DNA from: Paraburkholderia ginsengiterrae
Lineage (GTDB): Bacteria; Pseudomonadota; Gammaproteobacteria; Burkholderiales; Burkholderiaceae
Reading direction: 5' to 3'
DNA: 64,000 nt
Assembly: GCF_001645125.1 (NCBI RefSeq)
Contig: NZ_LXKA01000098.1
Span: 1-64,000, forward strand
Part shown: one piece after another, positions 37,717-47,036 of the stretch
Layout of the letters: each line of letters opens with the position of its first letter
Position numbering within the stretch: the stretch's first letter is position 1
Notes under the pieces: model-generated
Told to the model about the DNA's origin: nothing
The model's input: the letters and a program-made list of their open reading frames with translations, nothing else
The model's database searches: none
Made by a program: the position numbers and the translations under genes

Positions 37717-38153
37717 TGGCGGCACGGTTGCAGCACCTCGCGGCCAGCGCAACGATCTGTCTCGCGCTGGCCGCGACAGCGTATTCGGCCAACGCGGCGC
37801 AATCGTGCGACCCATCCTCATTAGGATGCCTGATATTTAATGGACAACACGCGATCCCGGCGCACCTGCGCGACGACGATCGCCTATTGCCGGACTGGAC
37901 GACCCGCTGCGTCAACTGCCACACACCAACCGGACAGGCGGCGGCGTTCGCTCCGCCCTTGACGGCAAGCAATCTGCTTGTCGCGACACGCCGCCGCGGC
38001 GGACCGCCCAGCAACTACGACCCCATGACTTTCTGCCGCGCGATCAAAAATGGCATTGATCCGGCGGAGGTCTTGCTGCGTAAGGCCATGCCCCAGTATC
38101 AGATATCCGATACCGAATGCATGGCGCTTTGGCACTTCCTCACCGATCATTAG
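37716..38153 (+). CDS. Small secreted c-type cytochrome
   Basis: 145 residues from the ATG that overlaps the oxidase stop (TGATG); a GTG three bases earlier is also possible. Signal peptide 1-28 (LAASATICLALAATAYSANA). One heme-binding motif C65-VN-C68-H69 and a candidate axial Met125 (RKAMPQYQ). Extra Cys at 31, 38, 107 and near the end could form disulfides. Its coupling to the copper oxidase suggests it accepts electrons from that enzyme or from the same substrate pathway. It is not part of a recognised oxidase complex. Confidence 0.85.
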   Translation: MAARLQHLAASATICLALAATAYSANAAQSCDPSSLGCLIFNGQHAIPAHLRDDDRLLPDWTTRCVNCHTPTGQAAAFAPPLTASNLLVATRRRGGPPSNYDPMTFCRAIKNGIDPAEVLLRKAMPQYQISDTECMALWHFLTDH

Positions 38154-38227
38154 CTGTGCTTTGCGTGCCGCTTGCCGTTTGAACTTTGTGCGCAACGCCG
38201 TCGATTCAGAATCGGGCAACGGGTGCG

Positions 38228-39778
38228 TTATGCCGCCACCTGAAACACCGCAACCGCCTCACGCAGAGCGACCGCCTGCTCTTCAAGCGACTTCGCCGCC
38301 GCAGCGGCTTCTTGGACAAGCGCGGCGTTGTGCTGCGTCACCTCGTCGATCTGTGACACCGCCTTGTTGACCTGTTCGATGCCGTCGCTCTGTTCCAGCG
38401 CGGACGCCTCGATCTCGCTCATCACGCCCGTTACGCGCTCCACTGCGCGCATGGCTTCGTGAATCGTCGTCTGTGCCTCGGAGACCAGCGACGCGCCCTG
38501 CTCCACCTTGGCCGCCGATTCGCCGATCAATTCCTTGATTTCCTTCGCCGCCGCGCCGGAGCGCTGAGCAAGGCTGCGCACCTCCGAAGCCACGACCGCA
38601 AACCCACGCCCCTGCTCACCGGCCCGCGCGGCTTCCACCGCCGCGTTCAGCGCTAGGATGTTGGTCTGAAACGCAATCCCCTCGATCATGCCGATGATTT
38701 CCGTGACCTTGCGCGACGATTCGCTGATGCCGTCCATGGTCTCGGTGACGCGCGAGACCACTGTGCCGCCGCGCGTCACCGTGTCGAGCGCACCGTGCGC
38801 CAGCCGGTTCGCCTGCTTCGCGTTGTCCGCGTTCTGCTTCACGGTGGCCGACAGCTGCTCCATGCTCGCCGCGGTCTGCTGAAGCGCCGCTGCCTGCTGT
38901 TCGGTGCGCGAGGAAAGATCCGCGTTGCCCGCGGAGATTTCGTTGGCACCGTGCGTGATCGCCGCCGTGCTGCCGCGCACCTTGGCCACCGTCTCCACGA
39001 GCCCGTCGCGCATGATCGTCAACGCGCCCAGCAGCTGGCCCATCTCATTGCGCGATTTGACTTTGATGGCGACCGTCAGATCGCCGGAGGCAATCCGTTC
39101 GAAGTGCTTGACGGTCGCATTGACCGGCTTGATCAACGCCGCCGACAAACCGATCCGCGCCGCCACGCCCACCACGATCGCGACCACGCCGATCACGGCG
39201 AATAGCAGCGTCGCAAGCTGGAACCGTTGCGCGGCGGTTTCGGCTTGCTGGTGCTGGCTGTCGATCTGCGCGTGCTCGAGCGTGTCGATCGCTTTCGAAT
39301 AGGTCGCGTAAAAGTCTTTCGCGGTCTCGCCCTGAAGGTTGCGGAAAGTATTGAAGTCGAAATCGGTGAGGGCCTTGAACTCCGGATCGAGCACTTTATC
39401 GACCAGCGCGCTGCGTGCCTGCTCCACGCTCTGGGCAAGTTTCTTCTCGCTCTCGCTCGCAAACGGGCCCGCCATGTAACGGCTGAAGTCGTTGTTCGAT
39501 TCGACCAGCACCTTGTGTGCGGCCGGCAAAAGATCGTCGGTCTGCTTGCCGACGCTAAAGAGCGTCTGATATGAGCCCAGCGCGAGCTGCACCTGCAGCA
39601 GCTTCTCAGTGCTCGCCTTCAGATGTGACATAGCGGCGGCGCTGTGCTGGGTTTCGTCGAGGCTGCTGTTGGCGAGTTTGAGCGCGCCGTAGCCGACGCC
39701 GATCACTGTCAGCAGAAAGGCGACGAAGACGCTGATGACCAGCGTCAGGCCACCACGAATGGTGAGGTTTTTTAGCAT
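38228..39778 (-). CDS. Methyl-accepting chemotaxis protein
   Basis: 516-residue chemoreceptor. The start chosen gives [21 protein letters not shown] with a GGAGACCC site upstream (a longer start at 39856 looks wrong). First membrane segment about 10-30, a periplasmic four-helix-bundle type sensor, second segment about 190-210, a HAMP region ([18 protein letters not shown]), then the signalling domain with the highly conserved tip [22 protein letters not shown] (cut: [19 protein letters not shown]) and methylation helices. It ends VAVFQVAA without a CheR-tether pentapeptide. The signal sensed is unknown. Confidence 0.95.
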   Translation of the reverse strand: MLKNLTIRGGLTLVISVFVAFLLTVIGVGYGALKLANSSLDETQHSAAAMSHLKASTEKLLQVQLALGSYQTLFSVGKQTDDLLPAAHKVLVESNNDFSRYMAGPFASESEKKLAQSVEQARSALVDKVLDPEFKALTDFDFNTFRNLQGETAKDFYATYSKAIDTLEHAQIDSQHQQAETAAQRFQLATLLFAVIGVVAIVVGVAARIGLSAALIKPVNATVKHFERIASGDLTVAIKVKSRNEMGQLLGALTIMRDGLVETVAKVRGSTAAITHGANEISAGNADLSSRTEQQAAALQQTAASMEQLSATVKQNADNAKQANRLAHGALDTVTRGGTVVSRVTETMDGISESSRKVTEIIGMIEGIAFQTNILALNAAVEAARAGEQGRGFAVVASEVRSLAQRSGAAAKEIKELIGESAAKVEQGASLVSEAQTTIHEAMRAVERVTGVMSEIEASALEQSDGIEQVNKAVSQIDEVTQHNAALVQEAAAAAKSLEEQAVALREAVAVFQVAA

Positions 39779-40044
39779 TGGGTCTCCGGAACGTCGTGCG
39801 GATCGGCGGCGCAACAGGTTGGCGGGCGCACGCGGTTTTTCGCGCGCAACCGGCACTTCGCCGCATCCTGTTTAACGACTTCGCGGAACCCCAGCTAAAT
39901 AGGTGAAATCCATGACTGACGGGCGTTTGCGGGCAATTCGCGCCTCACTATCTGGGATATTCGCCAGATCGCTCGACGCTGCCGCTTTCCGGGCGCCTCA
40001 CGATTCGTTTGTATAATTCGGCGTCTTCGCTCAGGCTCACTTTC

Positions 40045-41145
40045 ATGCTTAGTTTTGCGCTCGGCTTTCTCGTTTCACTGCTGATCACGCTGTTGATCGT
40101 GCGCTATGCGCATCTGCATGAAAAATTCTCCACCGACACCGATCTGGCCGGTGTGCAGAAATTCCATGCGCGCCCGGTGCCGCGCATCGGCGGGACCGGC
40201 ATCCTGCTCGGGCTGATCGCGTCCGCCGTGCAGTTGCATCACGCGTATCCGGCCGTTTCGGGCGGCATTCTGGGGCTGATTGCCTGCGGCATGCCGGCCT
40301 TCGGCTCCGGTCTGGTCGAGGATCTGACCAAGCGCGTATCGCCGCTCGCGCGGCTCGTCTGCACGATGGGCGCCGCTGCCCTCGCCTATTTCCTGCTGAA
40401 TATCGCCGTCACGCGTATCAGCGTGCCGCCGCTCGACTTCCTGCTCTCGTATGCGGTGATCTCCTGTGCGGTCACGGTGCTGGCCGTCGCCGCGCTTGCC
40501 AACGCGATCAATATCATCGACGGGTTCAACGGGTTGGCGTCGATGGTCGCGTTCATGATGTTCGCGTCGCTCGCTTACGTGGCGTTCCAGGTGTCCGATC
40601 CGATCGTGCTGTCGGCGTCGTTCATGATGATGGGCGCGGTGCTCGGCTTCTTCATCTGGAATTTCCCGGCGGGGCTGATCTTTCTCGGCGACGGCGGCGC
40701 GTATTTCATCGGCTTCATGCTCGCCGAGCTGTCGATCATGCTGGTGATGCGCAATCGCGACGTGTCGGCGTGGTATCCGGTGCTGCTGTTCATGTATCCG
40801 ATCTTCGAGACCTGCTTCTCGATCTACCGGAAGAAATTCATTCGCGGCATGTCGCCGGGCATTCCAGACGGCGTGCATCTGCACATGCTGGTGTACAAGC
40901 GCCTGATGCGCTGGGCGGTGGGGGTGAAGACCGCGCGGGAGTTGACGCGGCGCAATTCGCTGACGTCGCCGTATCTGTGGCTGCTCTGTCTGATCGCGGT
41001 GGTGCCGGCCACGCTATTCTGGCGGCATACTCTGCATCTGTTCTGCTTTGTCGTGGTGTTCGCGGCGACGTACGTGTGGCTCTATGTAAGCATCGTTCGG
41101 TTCAAGTCGCCGAAGTGGATGGTGGTGCGGAAGGCGAAGCGGTAA
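40045..41145 (+). CDS. Polyprenyl-phosphate N-acetylhexosamine-1-phosphate transferase (WecA/MraY family)
   Basis: Priming enzyme that loads the first sugar phosphate onto undecaprenyl phosphate. 366 residues with about 11 membrane segments from the ATG giving MLSFALGFLVSLLITLL. Signature parts: FHARPVPRIGGTGIL, LVEDLTKRVSP (metal-binding acid pair, here Glu-Asp rather than Asp-Asp), NAINIIDGFNGLASMV, FLGDGGAYFIGF and the basic loop HLHMLVYKR. First of two such enzymes in this region (the other at 44177-45193). Its last 44 bp overlap the convergent acyltransferase gene. Confidence 0.9.
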   Translation: MLSFALGFLVSLLITLLIVRYAHLHEKFSTDTDLAGVQKFHARPVPRIGGTGILLGLIASAVQLHHAYPAVSGGILGLIACGMPAFGSGLVEDLTKRVSPLARLVCTMGAAALAYFLLNIAVTRISVPPLDFLLSYAVISCAVTVLAVAALANAINIIDGFNGLASMVAFMMFASLAYVAFQVSDPIVLSASFMMMGAVLGFFIWNFPAGLIFLGDGGAYFIGFMLAELSIMLVMRNRDVSAWYPVLLFMYPIFETCFSIYRKKFIRGMSPGIPDGVHLHMLVYKRLMRWAVGVKTARELTRRNSLTSPYLWLLCLIAVVPATLFWRHTLHLFCFVVVFAATYVWLYVSIVRFKSPKWMVVRKAKR

Positions 41146-42157
41146 ACATCCGCTTGATAAACCGATTATGTATCTCATACTCGATCCATCCATAAAGCAG
41201 ACCGCCGATTGAAGCTGAAATCGCAACGGCTATCCACAGGACCGAGAACCTGATATGAACTGCGTACGGCTTTAGCGCATAGATGACGGCTGCAATGATC
41301 GTCATATGAACCAGATAGAAACCATACGAAAAATCGCCTAGCTTCTTGCAGACACGTGGAAACTCAAGGTTCTGTACCGCGATCACCGCGGAGCAAAACG
41401 CCAAGGCTTGCATCAGAAACAAGGGAGCGGGCGAGGAGAATTTGATGCTATTCGAAACGCCCCAAGCGCCTATCGCGAAGAGGACAAGGTAAGCTGGCCG
41501 CACACGGTCGGCGAACTGTGCGCCAGCCACAGACACAAACAGACCGGCGATGAAAAAGATCGGGTACGGCGTCAGCAATATCCACTTTCCCGGCTGGGCC
41601 ACGAACCCAAACACAGCAGCGTCGTCAATGTCGCCCAGTGGCCGGTAAGCATCCACGAGGATGATTGCGAGGAGCCAGATCGTGCAAGCCGTCAGTATCT
41701 GTGTACGCGATAGCCTGCAGACAATCATCAGATACGTCACGCAGTAGAATGCAAATTCGTAGCACAGCGTCCAATACGGAATCCGGTATGAGTTGTTGAG
41801 CGCTGTCGACGGCAGCAATAGCAGCGACTGCCAGTCGAGATGCCATGCGGGCTCGGCCCGCAGAAGAACAACATAGCTCAGAGCTACTGCGATCCAGAAC
41901 GCCGGGAAGATGCGCGCAACGCGATTCCAGAGGAAGGCACTGCCCTGACCGAGGCATCCCCCCATGACGAAGCCGGAAATAACGAAAAACAGACTTACGC
42001 CGATGCGACCAAAGTTGACGACAAGATACGGGTGATAATCGAGCCCCTTCGCGTAGGCCACAAAAAACGTCACATGTTGAACGAGAACAAATAGGCAAGC
42101 CAGGGCGCGTAACCCTTGAATACCGATACGACGTTCAGGCTGGCTAATCGCTTCCAT
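41102..42157 (-). CDS. OafA/YrhL-type membrane acyltransferase (acyltransferase family 3)
   Basis: 351 residues, about 10 membrane segments. RIGIQGLRALACLFVLVQHV opens the family 3 acyltransferase domain, with the catalytic-type His in LVQHVTFF, then FGRIGVSLFFVISGFVMG and the R-x10-H-like NRVARIFPAFW region. FSYGFYLVHMTI closes it. Such enzymes O-acetylate or otherwise acylate O-antigen or EPS sugars. Downstream of the O-antigen genes on the same strand, separated by 137 bp. The 3' end overlaps a convergent gene by 44 bp, which is unusual. Codon use looks a little less GC-rich than the neighbours. Confidence 0.88.
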   Translation of the reverse strand: MEAISQPERRIGIQGLRALACLFVLVQHVTFFVAYAKGLDYHPYLVVNFGRIGVSLFFVISGFVMGGCLGQGSAFLWNRVARIFPAFWIAVALSYVVLLRAEPAWHLDWQSLLLLPSTALNNSYRIPYWTLCYEFAFYCVTYLMIVCRLSRTQILTACTIWLLAIILVDAYRPLGDIDDAAVFGFVAQPGKWILLTPYPIFFIAGLFVSVAGAQFADRVRPAYLVLFAIGAWGVSNSIKFSSPAPLFLMQALAFCSAVIAVQNLEFPRVCKKLGDFSYGFYLVHMTIIAAVIYALKPYAVHIRFSVLWIAVAISASIGGLLYGWIEYEIHNRFIKRMFTASPSAPPSTSAT

Positions 42158-42294
42158 TCTGCTCTCGGATAACTCTGTTCGATGCCCTAGGAATAATCGA
42201 GTAAAGCGGAAGCACCGGCCGCACGTAGCGTACGACGATCACAAAGGAAAGCCAGACGAGCGCCCGAACCGCTTTCTTTATCGCCGCGAATTCA

Positions 42295-44172
42295 CTACGA
42301 AACCCGCGGAACCGCGCTCACGCTCTCCAGCGTCGGCGCCGCAGCCGGTTGATACTCCGGCACCCAGCGCCGCAGATCGCGCCGGACCTCCTGATCGCCC
42401 GGCACACGATGCTGCATCAGCCATGGCAGCAGTTCGTCGAGAAGATTGTCGGGCGTCTCACGCGCCTGCGCGATGCGCAGCTTCGGGTGCGGCGTGCGGG
42501 TGGTCGCTTCGTCGTCGGCCAGCAATTCCTCGTACAGCTTTTCGCCTGGACGCAAGCCGGTAAACACGATGCGAATCTGTTCTTCGCTAAAGCCGTACAG
42601 GCGGATCAGGTCGCGCGCCAGATCGACGATCTTTACCGGCTCGCCCATATCGAGAATGAAGATCTCGCCGCCCTGCCCCATGCTCGACGCCTGCAGCACG
42701 AGTTGCGACGCTTCCGGAATGGTCATGAAAAAGCGCGTGATCTCCGGATGCGTGACGGTCACGGGGCCGCCTTTCGCGATCTGCTGCTGGAATTTCGGTA
42801 TCACGCTGCCCGCGCTGCCCAGCACATTGCCGAACCGCACGGTCTCGAACTGCGTGCGCGTGCTGGTCTGCTGCAACGCCTGACAAGCCATTTCCGCGAG
42901 GCGCTTGCTGGCGCCCATCACGTTGGTCGGGTTCACCGCCTTGTCGGTGGAGATCAGCACAAAGTGCCTCACGTCATGACGAATCGCCGCGCGCGCGACG
43001 CGGTACGTGCCCAGCACGTTGTTGCGCACCGCCTGCCACGCATTCAGCTCTTCCATGAGCGGCACGTGCTTATACGCCGCCGCATGGAACAGGATGTGCG
43101 GCGTGTAGCGCGACAGCACCTGGTCGAGCAGCAAGGAGTCTTTGGCATCGCCGATCACCGGCACCACGGAAAGCTTCGGGAAACGCTCATGCAGCTCCTC
43201 GGTGAGGCGATACATGGCGTATTCGGACAGATCGAAAGCAATCAGCTGGGCGGGTTCAAAACGCAGTATCTGGCGGCACAGCTCCGAACCGATCGAGCCA
43301 CCCGCCCCGGTCACCATCACCACGCGGCCACTCAGCAGCGCTTCGACATGCGGCATGTCGATACGCACCGGCTCGCGTCCCAACAGGTCTTCGAGGTCGA
43401 TCTGACGCACGCGCGACAGGAACGCCTCACCTTGCTGCAGCGTGGTCAAGGCAGGCAGCACCATGGCCCGAACGCCGGCGCGCACGCACAACGTGGCCAC
43501 ACGCCGTTGCGCATCGACGGACGCCGACGGCATGGCGATGATCGCGTGCTCGACCTTCATGTCGGCGGCCCACTGCTGCAAGTCGCTAATCGGCCCCCAC
43601 ACCTTGTAGCCGTAAATTTCCCGGCCTTGCTTGGCCGAGTCGTCATCGAGCAGGCCGACGAGCCGCCATTCGCTCGACCGCGACAGTTCGCGCGCGAGGT
43701 TCGCGCCCGCGTTGCCCGCGCCAAGCACCACCACAGGCTTGCCTTGCCCCACCAGCCCACCGTAGAGATAGAACTCCTTGGAGGCGCGATAGAGCGCGCG
43801 TGAACCGCCCATGGCAAGGAACAGCAGCAGCGGGGACACCACCAGCACGGAGCGCGGGATGATCGGGTACGGCTGAACCATGACCGCGACCATCATCATC
43901 GTGAACGCGCCGGTCAGCACCGCCTTCGCGATACGCATGAGGTCCGGCAGACTGGCGAAGACCCACATGCCGCGGTACAGGCCGAATACGCGGAACATCA
44001 GCCCGTAGACAGGCAGAATCCAGACGAGCGCCTTAACGGCGCCGGACCAGAATTCGATCGGAACAAAACCGTTGAAGCGGATCAGATAGGCGGCGAGCCA
44101 GGCGCCGACGACGGCGCACAGGTCGAAGAGGAAGGCGCTAAAAGACAGCCACGAGGCTTTGAGTCGAAGCAT
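42295..44172 (-). CDS. Membrane-bound nucleotide-sugar 4,6-dehydratase (WbpM/CapD/FlaA1 type)
   Basis: 625 residues from the ATG giving MLRLKASWLSFSAFLFDLC. Four membrane segments in the first 150 residues, a first nucleotide-binding domain (VVVLGAGNAGANLAREL) and the catalytic SDR domain with VMVTGAGGSIGSELCRQIL and STDKAVNPTNVMGASKRLAE (catalytic Lys within GASKR). WbpM-type enzymes convert UDP-GlcNAc to the 4-keto-6-deoxy sugar used to make QuiNAc, FucNAc and similar O-antigen residues. Last of the tight four-gene group from 47036; 4 bp separate it from the priming transferase gene. Confidence 0.94.
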   Translation of the reverse strand: MLRLKASWLSFSAFLFDLCAVVGAWLAAYLIRFNGFVPIEFWSGAVKALVWILPVYGLMFRVFGLYRGMWVFASLPDLMRIAKAVLTGAFTMMMVAVMVQPYPIIPRSVLVVSPLLLFLAMGGSRALYRASKEFYLYGGLVGQGKPVVVLGAGNAGANLARELSRSSEWRLVGLLDDDSAKQGREIYGYKVWGPISDLQQWAADMKVEHAIIAMPSASVDAQRRVATLCVRAGVRAMVLPALTTLQQGEAFLSRVRQIDLEDLLGREPVRIDMPHVEALLSGRVVMVTGAGGSIGSELCRQILRFEPAQLIAFDLSEYAMYRLTEELHERFPKLSVVPVIGDAKDSLLLDQVLSRYTPHILFHAAAYKHVPLMEELNAWQAVRNNVLGTYRVARAAIRHDVRHFVLISTDKAVNPTNVMGASKRLAEMACQALQQTSTRTQFETVRFGNVLGSAGSVIPKFQQQIAKGGPVTVTHPEITRFFMTIPEASQLVLQASSMGQGGEIFILDMGEPVKIVDLARDLIRLYGFSEEQIRIVFTGLRPGEKLYEELLADDEATTRTPHPKLRIAQARETPDNLLDELLPWLMQHRVPGDQEVRRDLRRWVPEYQPAAAPTLESVSAVPRVS

Positions 44173-44176
44173 CGGT

Positions 44177-45193
44177 TCACACCTCAGGTTGTTCGCAATG
44201 TGCCAAATTGAATCGGCGCCAGCGAGAATCGATACCGATGCCAATCAATACGAGTACGATCACCCAAGCCCCAACGCTACACCACTGCACGACCGGGGGC
44301 CAGCCCAACGATATCAAAGCAAGCATTATGCCCGTCACCATGACCAGATACCAGATCTTCGCTGTCTTCGCATGGCCGAGGCCGTACTGAACCATGCGCT
44401 GATAATAGTGTTCGCGGTGCGCCTGCCAGATTTTTTCCCCGCGAAACAGCCGCCGCAGCAGCGTGACGGAGGCATCGCCGATAAAAGAGGAGAAAACCAG
44501 CGCCGGGAACCAGATGGGCCAGACCTGATCGCTCCATCCCCAATAGCCCAGCGCGCCGGCGAGGAAGCCCAGCGGAATCGAGCCCGCGTCCCCCATGAAC
44601 ACTTTCGCCGGGTGGAAGTTGAAAAGCAGGAAGCCTGCCGCCGCACCGGCCACGGCCGCCGAGGCCAGCATGAGTTCGCGCGACGCGTGCACGCTGATCA
44701 TCGCCGCAATCGCGTAGCCTGCGAAGCCGAACATGGCCATTCCACCTGCCAGGCCGTCCGCGCCGTCCATGAAGTTGTAAAGATTGACCAGCCATAGCAG
44801 CAAAAACGACATGGCTAGCAGCAGCCAAAGCGGTGCGGGGGCCGGATGGCCCCATACCAGCGCCACCACCGCGGCCAGATGGGCGGCGAACCGGACGCGC
44901 GCGGGCAGTCCGCGCCGGTCGTCGATCTGGGAGACCGCGGCGAGCAAACAAGCGCCGGCTGCGGCGAGCCAGAGCGTCGGCGCGACGATCGCCATCGCCA
45001 CCACCACGACCGGAACAATGGCCCAGCCGCCGACACGCGGCGTGGGCCGCACGTGCAGAGAACGGTCGTTTGGAATGTCGGTCGCAAGACGCCAGGCGAC
45101 GCCGGTCTTCAGCAATGCAAACAGAACGAGCGCGCTTGCCGCGAACGATATGCCGGCCACCAACAGGGCTGGTGGGAGAAAAACTGCGTTCAT
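44177..45193 (-). CDS. Polyprenyl-phosphate sugar-1-phosphate transferase (WbpL-like)
   Basis: 338 residues, about 10 membrane segments, from the ATG giving MNAVFLPPALLVAGISF, which overlaps the upstream SDR stop by ATGA. Family signatures: PNDRSLHVRPTPRVGGWAI, SQIDDRRGLPARVRF (DDxxD-type metal site), NLYNFMDGADGLAGGMAMFG, FNFHPAKVFMGDAGSIPLGFL and the basic loop AHREHYYQRMVQYG. WbpL-type enzymes start O-antigen with FucNAc or QuiNAc, in line with the WbpM- and WbpK-like genes on either side. Confidence 0.92.
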   Translation of the reverse strand: MNAVFLPPALLVAGISFAASALVLFALLKTGVAWRLATDIPNDRSLHVRPTPRVGGWAIVPVVVVAMAIVAPTLWLAAAGACLLAAVSQIDDRRGLPARVRFAAHLAAVVALVWGHPAPAPLWLLLAMSFLLLWLVNLYNFMDGADGLAGGMAMFGFAGYAIAAMISVHASRELMLASAAVAGAAAGFLLFNFHPAKVFMGDAGSIPLGFLAGALGYWGWSDQVWPIWFPALVFSSFIGDASVTLLRRLFRGEKIWQAHREHYYQRMVQYGLGHAKTAKIWYLVMVTGIMLALISLGWPPVVQWCSVGAWVIVLVLIGIGIDSRWRRFNLAHCEQPEV

Positions 45194-46149
45194 GATGCGT
45201 GGCCTCGATGCGTCGATCGGTACCATTGGGCGGTCAGCGCCAGCCCTTCTTCAGCGGAAAAGCGAGGTTGCCACTGCAGCTTCTCGCGAATGTGCGACGA
45301 GTCGACACGCAACGGTTCGACCAGCCGTTCGACTTGCGGCAACCGCCCAGTCAGCCGGCCTGCGAGGAGCAACCAGCTAGCCGGCACGGGTGGCAGCCAG
45401 ACAGGTTTGTTCAGATGGCGCCCGAGCGTTTTCGCCAGTTCGGCGACGCTCAGGTCGGCGCCGTCGGTGATGTGAAAACACTCGCCCGCCGCACGCGGGT
45501 CGGTTGCGCACAGGATCAGCGCGTCGGCGAGATTCTGGTTGTAGACGAGACTTCGGCGCGCCGCGATGGCGCCCAGCGGCAAGGGGATGCCTCTCGCGAT
45601 CGCGCTCATCAACTGCAGGAAATTCGCGCGCACTTCCGGACCATACACCAGCGGCGGGCGCGCGATCACGATCTCGAGTCCGCCTTGCTCGCCGAAACGG
45701 ACCAGCGCTTGCTCAGCCTCGAGCTTGGACACCCCATAGGGATCTTGCGGCTGCGGCGTATCGCCTTCGCGCAACGGACGGCCGCTGTCTACTTCCGCCA
45801 GCGCCTTGATGCTGCTCACGAAGACCATGCGCCTCGCGCCCGCGCGTTGCGCCGCCTCGGCAACCCTGAGCGCTCCGGCCACGTTGGCCTCGCGGAAAGC
45901 CGCCAACGCATCGGGTGCGTTCTCGCGCATCACATGCACGCGCGCGGCAAGATGGATCACGGCATCCGGCCTCAGGTCCGCAGGCCACGCGGACGCAGCC
46001 GTCTCGCCCGCCACGTACTGCCGCACGCCGTCGATTTCAGCGGTGCTGCGCCGGACAATGGCCGTCACCTGATGGCCGCGCGCGAGCAGCGTCCGGACGA
46101 CCGTGCGTCCGACAAAGCCATTGGCTCCCGTGACGGCGATATGGCTCAT
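45190..46149 (-). CDS. NAD-dependent epimerase/reductase (WbpK-like SDR)
   Basis: 319 residues from the ATG giving MSHIAVTGANGFVGRTVVRTL. Rossmann motif TGANGFVGR, DAVIHLAARVHVM, catalytic FVSSIKALAE with DPYGVSKLEAEQAL (YxxxK), and VIARPPLVYGPEVRANF. The set is typical of the 4-ketoreductase that completes UDP-FucNAc or UDP-QuiNAc after a WbpM-type dehydratase. It overlaps both neighbours by 4 bp, so this is a tightly coupled O-antigen precursor operon. Confidence 0.9.
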   Translation of the reverse strand: MSHIAVTGANGFVGRTVVRTLLARGHQVTAIVRRSTAEIDGVRQYVAGETAASAWPADLRPDAVIHLAARVHVMRENAPDALAAFREANVAGALRVAEAAQRAGARRMVFVSSIKALAEVDSGRPLREGDTPQPQDPYGVSKLEAEQALVRFGEQGGLEIVIARPPLVYGPEVRANFLQLMSAIARGIPLPLGAIAARRSLVYNQNLADALILCATDPRAAGECFHITDGADLSVAELAKTLGRHLNKPVWLPPVPASWLLLAGRLTGRLPQVERLVEPLRVDSSHIREKLQWQPRFSAEEGLALTAQWYRSTHRGHAS

Positions 46150-47036
46150 AGCCATTTCCACCCGAAACGGTTGAAGAACCTCACCATCGACGCGACGAAC
46201 AGGCGCACGTGCAGCCAGCCCTTGCGCGATGCGCCGCCGCCGTGGTGAAGGATGCGCACCGCGGGCAGATACACCACGTCCGACACGTCGTGCGTGCGAA
46301 GCGATAGATCGTAGTCTTCAAAATAGAGGAAATAGCGATCGTCGAAGCCGTCGAGGCGACGCAAAACGTCCGTGCGGAACAGCATGAAGCAACCGCTCAC
46401 GATGGGCGGGTTGATCACCATGTCCTGGTCGTTGACCACCTCGCGCATCTCATAGCGCGACAGACGCCCGGCAAAGAGAGCACGCAGCTTCGCCGGAAAA
46501 AAACCTCGCGCGAGCAGATCGAGCACCGTTGGAAAGCGGCGGCAGAGAAACTGCTGCTCGCCGCGCTCGTCGCAGATGTAGGGTGTGAGCAAGCCGTAGC
46601 CGGTGTTGGCATCGAGGAAAGCCAGTGCTTTCTCCAGTGCATCCGCGGCCAGTTCGACATCGGGATTGAGCACCAGGTGATACGTGCTGTTGGTTTGCGC
46701 CAGCGCAAGGTTGTGGCCCGCGCCGTAACCGACGTTGCCGTGTCCCGCAATCACGGTGCACGGTATATCGAGGTCCGCGAACGCGCGGACGGTGGCGGTC
46801 ATGTCAGGGGCGCCGCCGTTGTCGACCAGAAAAATGCTCGCGGACAAACGCGGTGCCGTACGCAGCAGCGCGACCCAGCTCTCGCGCAACGTCGCGAGCG
46901 TGCGGTCGAGTTGCGCGACATCCGGCTTGTACACCACCACGGAAATCGACAGATCGGCAGCCTCTGTACGCAGTCGCGGCGCCTCTCGGCCCGCACCCGA
47001 CTCCCGCATCACACCGCTGACGTTACTTCGCCCCAA
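46146..47036 (-). CDS. Glycosyltransferase family 2 (rhamnosyltransferase-like)
   Basis: 296 residues. SISVVVYKPDVAQLDRTLATL, FLVDNGGAPDMTATVRAF, GHGNVGYGAGHNLALAQ and the metal-binding YHLVLNPDVELAADAL are signatures of WbbL/RfbN-type family 2 transferases. RRLDGFDDRYFLYFEDYDLSLR holds the catalytic-base region. First gene of the minus-strand operon with the WbpK-, WbpL- and WbpM-like genes. The N-terminus is uncertain: an ATG at 47009 would remove nine residues. Confidence 0.9.
   Translation of the reverse strand: MGRSNVSGVMRESGAGREAPRLRTEAADLSISVVVYKPDVAQLDRTLATLRESWVALLRTAPRLSASIFLVDNGGAPDMTATVRAFADLDIPCTVIAGHGNVGYGAGHNLALAQTNSTYHLVLNPDVELAADALEKALAFLDANTGYGLLTPYICDERGEQQFLCRRFPTVLDLLARGFFPAKLRALFAGRLSRYEMREVVNDQDMVINPPIVSGCFMLFRTDVLRRLDGFDDRYFLYFEDYDLSLRTHDVSDVVYLPAVRILHHGGGASRKGWLHVRLFVASMVRFFNRFGWKWL

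Noticed and set aside
37717-37732. Sigma-54-like GG-N10-GC pattern (TGGCGGCACGGTTGCA)
   Set aside because: It lies within the first codons of the cytochrome gene in a coupled operon, and such a short pattern is expected by chance in GC-rich DNA.
42349-43803. 484-codon open frame antisense to the CapD/WbpM-type gene
   Set aside because: His/Arg-rich shadow of a real gene with all catalytic motifs on the other strand.
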